Assembly (NCBI GenBank): GCA_016217735.1
Contig: JACRGQ010000063.1
Location: 1-61,631, forward strand
Origin: Nitrospinota bacterium
GTDB taxonomy: Bacteria > Nitrospinota_A > UBA7883 > JACRGQ01
Reading direction: 5' to 3'
Length of the DNA stretch: 61,631 bases
In this document: positions 58,671 through 61,631 of the stretch, piece by piece
Position numbering within the stretch: position 1 is the first letter of the stretch
Layout of the letters: the number at the start of each line of letters is the position of its first letter
The notes under the pieces: model-generated
The model's input: the letters and a program-made list of their open reading frames with translations, nothing else
What the model was told of the DNA's origin: nothing
Databases searched by the model: none
Position numbers and translations under genes: made by a program

Positions 58671-59710
58671 CTCCTGATGGTTATCTTCTGGGGGCGTTCA
58701 ATGTTCTTCTCCAGCTTTTCCGGGCCGATGGCGGCTTTCAACGCTTCCACGTAGCTTTCCAGCTGGCCTTCCTCCATCAGCAGGTTGCCCAGCCGGATGC
58801 GCCCTTTTCCTTCGCCCGCCTTCTGGTACCAGGCGATGGTGGCGGCGATCGCGGCTTCCGCCTCTTCGTCGGTGAGGAAGCGCGCCGCAATGGTGCTGTT
58901 CACCGGGTGCCGCCCGTGGTGGCCGCCCACCCGCAGGCTGTGGCCGGTCTTGCCGGCCGTCCACGAGTTGGTGGGGCAGGCCCGTACGCAGTCATCGCAG
59001 TACAGGCACTTATCCGCGTAAAATATCGGCTTGCCGGTATCGGGGTGCGATTCTATCGCCCCCTCGGTGCAGGCCGAGGCGCAGATGGTGCAACCGGTGC
59101 AGCTGGCTTCATCCCACACCGGCCACACCCCGCCGATCAGGCCCAGGTCGGCGCTGGCGGCGTGTATGCAGTCGTGCGGGCAGCCCGAGAACGACATCTT
59201 GAACTTGTGGTTCGTCCGCATGCCGAAGAACTTCTCGTTCACCGTTTCGGCCATCTTTTGCGTATCGGTGATGCCGTTGGGATTGTATTCGCAGCCGCCG
59301 CAGGCATTCGGCACGCGCACGCGCGGGCCACAGGATGCCACGTCCTGGCCGGATTCCTTCAGCATTTCCACCAGCGGCCCGAAGTTGTGGTAATCCACAT
59401 GCAGGATCTCCATCGACTGGCGCGTGGAAAGGTGCAACTGGCCTTTGCCGAACTTCTCGACCGCCTCCACGATGGTCTTCAGCCGGTCAAGGGTCATGCT
59501 GCCGCCGGGGCATTTGAGGCGGACCGTGAACTTGTCCTTCTGGCGCTGTTTGATGAAGCCGCCCGCCCGCAGTTCGGCGAAGTTGATTTTGCCCACCGGC
59601 TTTTTGCCGGACACTTCCGCGTTCACCTCGATCCGCTTGATCGTCCGCTCTTCGAGGTTATGGTCGACCGATATTTTCAGTTTTTTCTTTTTGGTCACGA
59701 TGTCACCCAT
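58667..59710 (-). CDS. Siroheme sulfite/nitrite reductase-like protein with ferredoxin domain
   Basis: This 347-residue protein has a sirohaem reductase core with LHLSTRQSMEI, and Cys sets in PNACGGCEYNP and SFSGCPHDCIHA that would ligate the coupled sirohaem and [4Fe-4S] centre. Inserted near the C-terminal half is a two-cluster ferredoxin block (CTGCTICASACTEGAI and CLYCDDCVRACPTN). It is closer to the small AsrC-type enzymes than to the large NADPH-dependent CysI. With cysH it completes sulfate to sulfide reduction, and its small size and linked sulfur carrier suggest an assimilatory role. Nitrite as substrate is not excluded. It has AAGGA upstream. Confidence 0.9.
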   Translation of the reverse strand: MGDIVTKKKKLKISVDHNLEERTIKRIEVNAEVSGKKPVGKINFAELRAGGFIKQRQKDKFTVRLKCPGGSMTLDRLKTIVEAVEKFGKGQLHLSTRQSMEILHVDYHNFGPLVEMLKESGQDVASCGPRVRVPNACGGCEYNPNGITDTQKMAETVNEKFFGMRTNHKFKMSFSGCPHDCIHAASADLGLIGGVWPVWDEASCTGCTICASACTEGAIESHPDTGKPIFYADKCLYCDDCVRACPTNSWTAGKTGHSLRVGGHHGRHPVNSTIAARFLTDEEAEAAIAATIAWYQKAGEGKGRIRLGNLLMEEGQLESYVEALKAAIGPEKLEKNIERPQKITIRR

Positions 59711-59717
59711 AAATTTT

Positions 59718-59735
59718 CCTTATATCAACATAAGG
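59718..59735 (-). promoter_or_regulatory. Inverted repeat over the sulfite reductase ribosome binding site
   Basis: CCTTAT (59718-59723) and ATAAGG (59730-59735) are perfect inverted repeats with a six-base spacer. They lie eight bases before the start codon and include the AAGGA ribosome binding site read on the minus strand. The repeat could be an operator or a small mRNA hairpin that limits translation. Confidence 0.5.
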
Positions 59736-59756
59736 TGCGTTTATTAACTAACCACC

Positions 59757-59786
59757 ATTCTACGTAAACCCTAGTGCCTCTGTCAA
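59757..59786 (-). promoter_or_regulatory. Sigma70 promoter of the sulfite reductase operon
   Basis: On the minus strand TTGACA (59786-59781) and TAGAAT (59762-59757) with an 18-base spacer lie about 50 bases upstream of the sulfite reductase start codon. The -35 box is perfect; the -10 box differs from TATAAT at one position. Confidence 0.8.
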
Positions 59787-60110
59787 CTATTATTGTTGAG
59801 AAAAAACGCGGGGGAATTTCTATTAAAATATCATATAAAACAATTACATGCAAAACATCTTGGCAAGTACGTCAAAATAAATAGGTGGATGATTCACATA
59901 AAGCCTATAAATATACTCAGGTATTATGCGCCGCGTAAAAACGGCGCGGCAACAGAGCATAAACTTTGGCCTTCTGTTTCGATAAGGATGATGTCAAAAT
60001 ACCGTAATATTCGGTAACAAGCGCTTTCATCCGGGGGGGGATTGGATTGACACCTGCCAAGCGGGCAGGTGCGGCGCGGTGTTGTGCGTAAAAGCGGAAA
60101 GGGCTGGGGG

Positions 60111-61526
60111 TTGGAAAAACGGGGCAAGGGTGCAATTTGTTTCCACACCGCGGCGCTCCTCGCGTTTCTTTTTTGGATTCCGGCGATGGCCGTGGAGGCA
60201 TCGCCGGTTGTGCTGGACGGGAAGGCTTCTTCCTATAAACTGGCGCGGCAGGTCGATATTTTTGAAGACCCCGGCGGGGCATTGACTATCGCCGATGTTT
60301 CCTCCCCCGCGTTTCAGTCCCGTTTCCAGCCCGGCGGGATGGACGACCTCTATTTTGGTTTCACCGCTTCCGCCATCTGGTTCAAGGTAACGGTCGATAA
60401 TCCCGCCGCCGCGCCTTTCGATATGATTTTTGGAACGGATTTCACCCACCTTGATCATGTGTCGCTCTATGTTTCCCGGCCGGATGGGGGTTTTGTGGAG
60501 CGGAAGGCGGGCTTGATGGAGGTTCCCGAAAAAAGCGGGATTGTCAGCCAGGGCTTGGTCTTTCCATTCCGTGCCGGGCCGGGCGAAACGGCGCTTTACG
60601 CGCGTGTCAAGACGGATACCACCTTTATGGCGCCCTTCACCCTTTGGGAGGAGAACGATTTTCACGAACGCCAGAAGACCGAATGGCTGTTATACGGCCT
60701 CAATTTCGGCGTCTTGTTCGCCGTGCTTTGCTACAACCTGTTCATGTTTGTTTCCCTGAAGGAAAAAAGCAGCATCGTCTACGTCGTTTATCTTTCCAGT
60801 TGGATATTTGAGAACCTGGTCTTCAACGGTTTTGCCCACACCTATTTCTGGCCGGATTGGCTTTGGTGGTCCAAGCATTCGATTCTTTTCGCCGTGATGT
60901 ATGTCGAATCAAGCGGGATTATTTTTACGCGGGTGTTTCTCAATTCGCGGGTGACGGCCCCCCGCGTCGACCGTCTTATGGTTGGCTACCTCTGGGCGTG
61001 CGGCGTCCTTACCTTTTTGTCGCTGGTGTGGCCGAACTATACGCAACTTCACGTGATTATTGTTTGCACCGCGCTGGTCTACCCGCCGTTGCTGGCGGCG
61101 GCCGGCATCATGGCGTTGAAAGGCGGCTTGCGCGCCGCGCGTTTTTTCCTTCTTGCGTGGGCATCAAGCATTGTTGGTATCGTGGTGTACGGCCTGGTTC
61201 ATCTAGGGGTGTTGCCGTTTTCGGCGCTTACCAGCCACGCGATGGACGCCGGCGTCTGCGCCGAGGCGATTCTCATGTCGATAGCCATTTCGGAAGCCAT
61301 CAAGGACAAAACAAGCGCCATCCGGCGGGAAAAGGAGGAGGCGCAGGCACGCGCCCTGGAAAACGAAATGCGGGTTCACCGGATACTGGTGGAGGCGAAG
61401 GAGCAACTGGAAGTAAAAGTGGAGGAACGGACCGCCGCGCTGCGGATGGAAAAAGAACGCGCCGAGGACGCCACCAAAATCAAAAACAAGTTTACTAATC
61501 TATTCATAAGTAAGGCGACATTGTGA
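60111..61526 (+). pseudogene. 7TMR-DISM membrane sensor, probably truncated sensor kinase
   Basis: This 471-residue frame has a signal sequence (FHTAALLAFLFWIPAMAVEA), a periplasmic DISMED2-like beta domain (about 40-190) and a seven-helix membrane region (about 200-400), ending in a coiled coil (EQLEVKVEERTAALRMEKER). The stretch EDATKIKNKFTNL is the usual lead into a histidine kinase dimerisation domain, where L-V/I-S-H-D/E-L-R should follow. Instead the frame runs into FISKATL and a stop, just before an IS630-like transposase start. I infer an insertion that removed the kinase domain. The start is uncertain: TTG 60111 has AAAGGG seven bases upstream, and GTG 60069 or 60084 are alternatives. 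Confidence 0.75.
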
Positions 61527-61631
61527 TATACTGCCGTTCATGGAAACGAAAGACGGCAGAGGGTTAAGTCATGGGACACTGGAGGAGATTCGGGTACGGG
61601 CTGTGTGGCAGGTAGTAGAGGGTGGCGCGAG
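61501..61631 (+). mobile_element. Left end of an IS630-family insertion (continues outside window)
   Basis: Sensor-gene coding sense ends around 61500-61515 and a transposase start follows at 61540. IS630/Tc1 elements insert at TA, and several TA dinucleotides lie at the junction (61501, 61507, 61511). The exact boundary and the terminal inverted repeat cannot be fixed, because the right end is not in the window. Confidence 0.6.
61540..61631 (+). CDS. IS630-family transposase, N-terminal fragment (runs off window)
   Basis: Thirty codons are visible: METKDGRGLSHGTLEEIRVR followed by AVWQVVEGGA. This is the typical start of IS630-family transposases (K-D-G-R-x-L-S-H-x-x-L-E-E-I-R-x-x-A-V), which leads into a helix-turn-helix and then a DDE catalytic domain, both outside the window. 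The short frame is identified by its pattern only. It has no strong ribosome binding site. Confidence 0.72.
   Translation, partial: METKDGRGLSHGTLEEIRVRAVWQVVEGGA

Larger units (their letters stand above)
59711..60110. other. AT-rich divergent intergenic region
   Basis: This 400-base gap between the sulfite reductase gene (minus) and the sensor gene (plus) is visibly more AT-rich than the surrounding genes. It holds the sulfite reductase promoter and an inverted repeat at its start site. Further features are a hairpin GCGCCG/CGGCGC (59928-59947), a run of eight or more G (about 60033-60040) and a hairpin CACCTGCC/GGCAGGTG (60051-60071). No gene, tRNA or known riboswitch is seen. Confidence 0.7.

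Noticed and set aside
60051-60071. Hairpin CACCTGCC/GGCAGGTG as a terminator
   Set aside because: No T-run follows on the plus strand or on the minus strand.
60047-60075. TTGACA as -35 of a promoter for the sensor gene
   Set aside because: No -10-like sequence at 16-18 bases; the bases there form the GC-rich half of a hairpin.

Overview
The window is a continuous, gene-dense stretch of a GC-rich (roughly 60 %) Gram-negative bacterial chromosome. Evidence for a Gram-negative cell is an Omp85-family outer-membrane protein, a second outer-membrane beta-barrel with a terminal Phe, and several periplasmic proteins. The ATP synthase gene order (b', b, delta, alpha, gamma, beta, epsilon, with a and c elsewhere), the giant multiheme cytochrome c, HDOD and 7TMR-DISM signalling proteins and the anaerobic-type enzymes (2-hydroxyacyl-CoA dehydratase family, ADP-forming acyl-CoA synthetase) suggest a Desulfobacterota-, Nitrospirota- or Nitrospinota-like anaerobe or microaerophile. 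The sequence alone does not place it more closely.

Layout. 1-6.8 kb: end of an HtrA/Deg protease, a one-subunit 2-hydroxyacyl-CoA dehydratase-like protein with its ATP-driven activator, thiol peroxidase (minus strand), then hsp20-bioB-bioF and a receiver-domain protein. 6.9-7.6 kb: a HEPN/MNT toxin-antitoxin pair. 7.6-11.8 kb (minus): a 957-residue cytochrome with 36 haem-binding motifs, translationally coupled to an outer-membrane beta-barrel; this is the most striking locus. 12-19.4 kb: small metal-site protein, mog, a GspE-N-like protein, DAHP synthase, DinG-type helicase, HDOD, metallo-beta-lactamase-fold, DUF502 and DUF5674 proteins. 19.5-22.2 kb: a chemoreceptor. 22.3-29.9 kb (minus): an apparent seven-gene unit of AMP-forming acyl-CoA synthetase, small protein, ADP-forming acyl-CoA synthetase, CoA-transferase/GNAT fusion, two Bcp-type peroxiredoxins and a TlpA-like thioredoxin. 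30.2-33.1 kb: two ion transporters. 33.3-39.1 kb: ATP synthase operon closed by a strong terminator that lies inside the signal-peptide region of the following Omp85 gene. 40.7-43.3 kb (minus): DHH-CBS-poly(A) polymerase fusion.

43.5-55.5 kb: a long ribosomal-protein superoperon that starts abruptly at rplV behind a consensus sigma70 promoter, runs through spc and alpha genes (rpsC to rplQ, with secY, adk, map, infA, rpmJ, rpoA) and ends at a terminator. It lacks rpmD. 55.6-59.7 kb: a CcdA-like protein, a TPR protein, a TSUP exporter and a cysH / TusA-like / sulfite reductase operon for assimilatory sulfur reduction. 60.1 kb to the end: a membrane sensor protein that appears cut off at the start of its kinase domain by an IS630-family insertion whose transposase begins at 61540 and runs off the window.

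No rRNA, tRNA, CRISPR array or phage module was seen.
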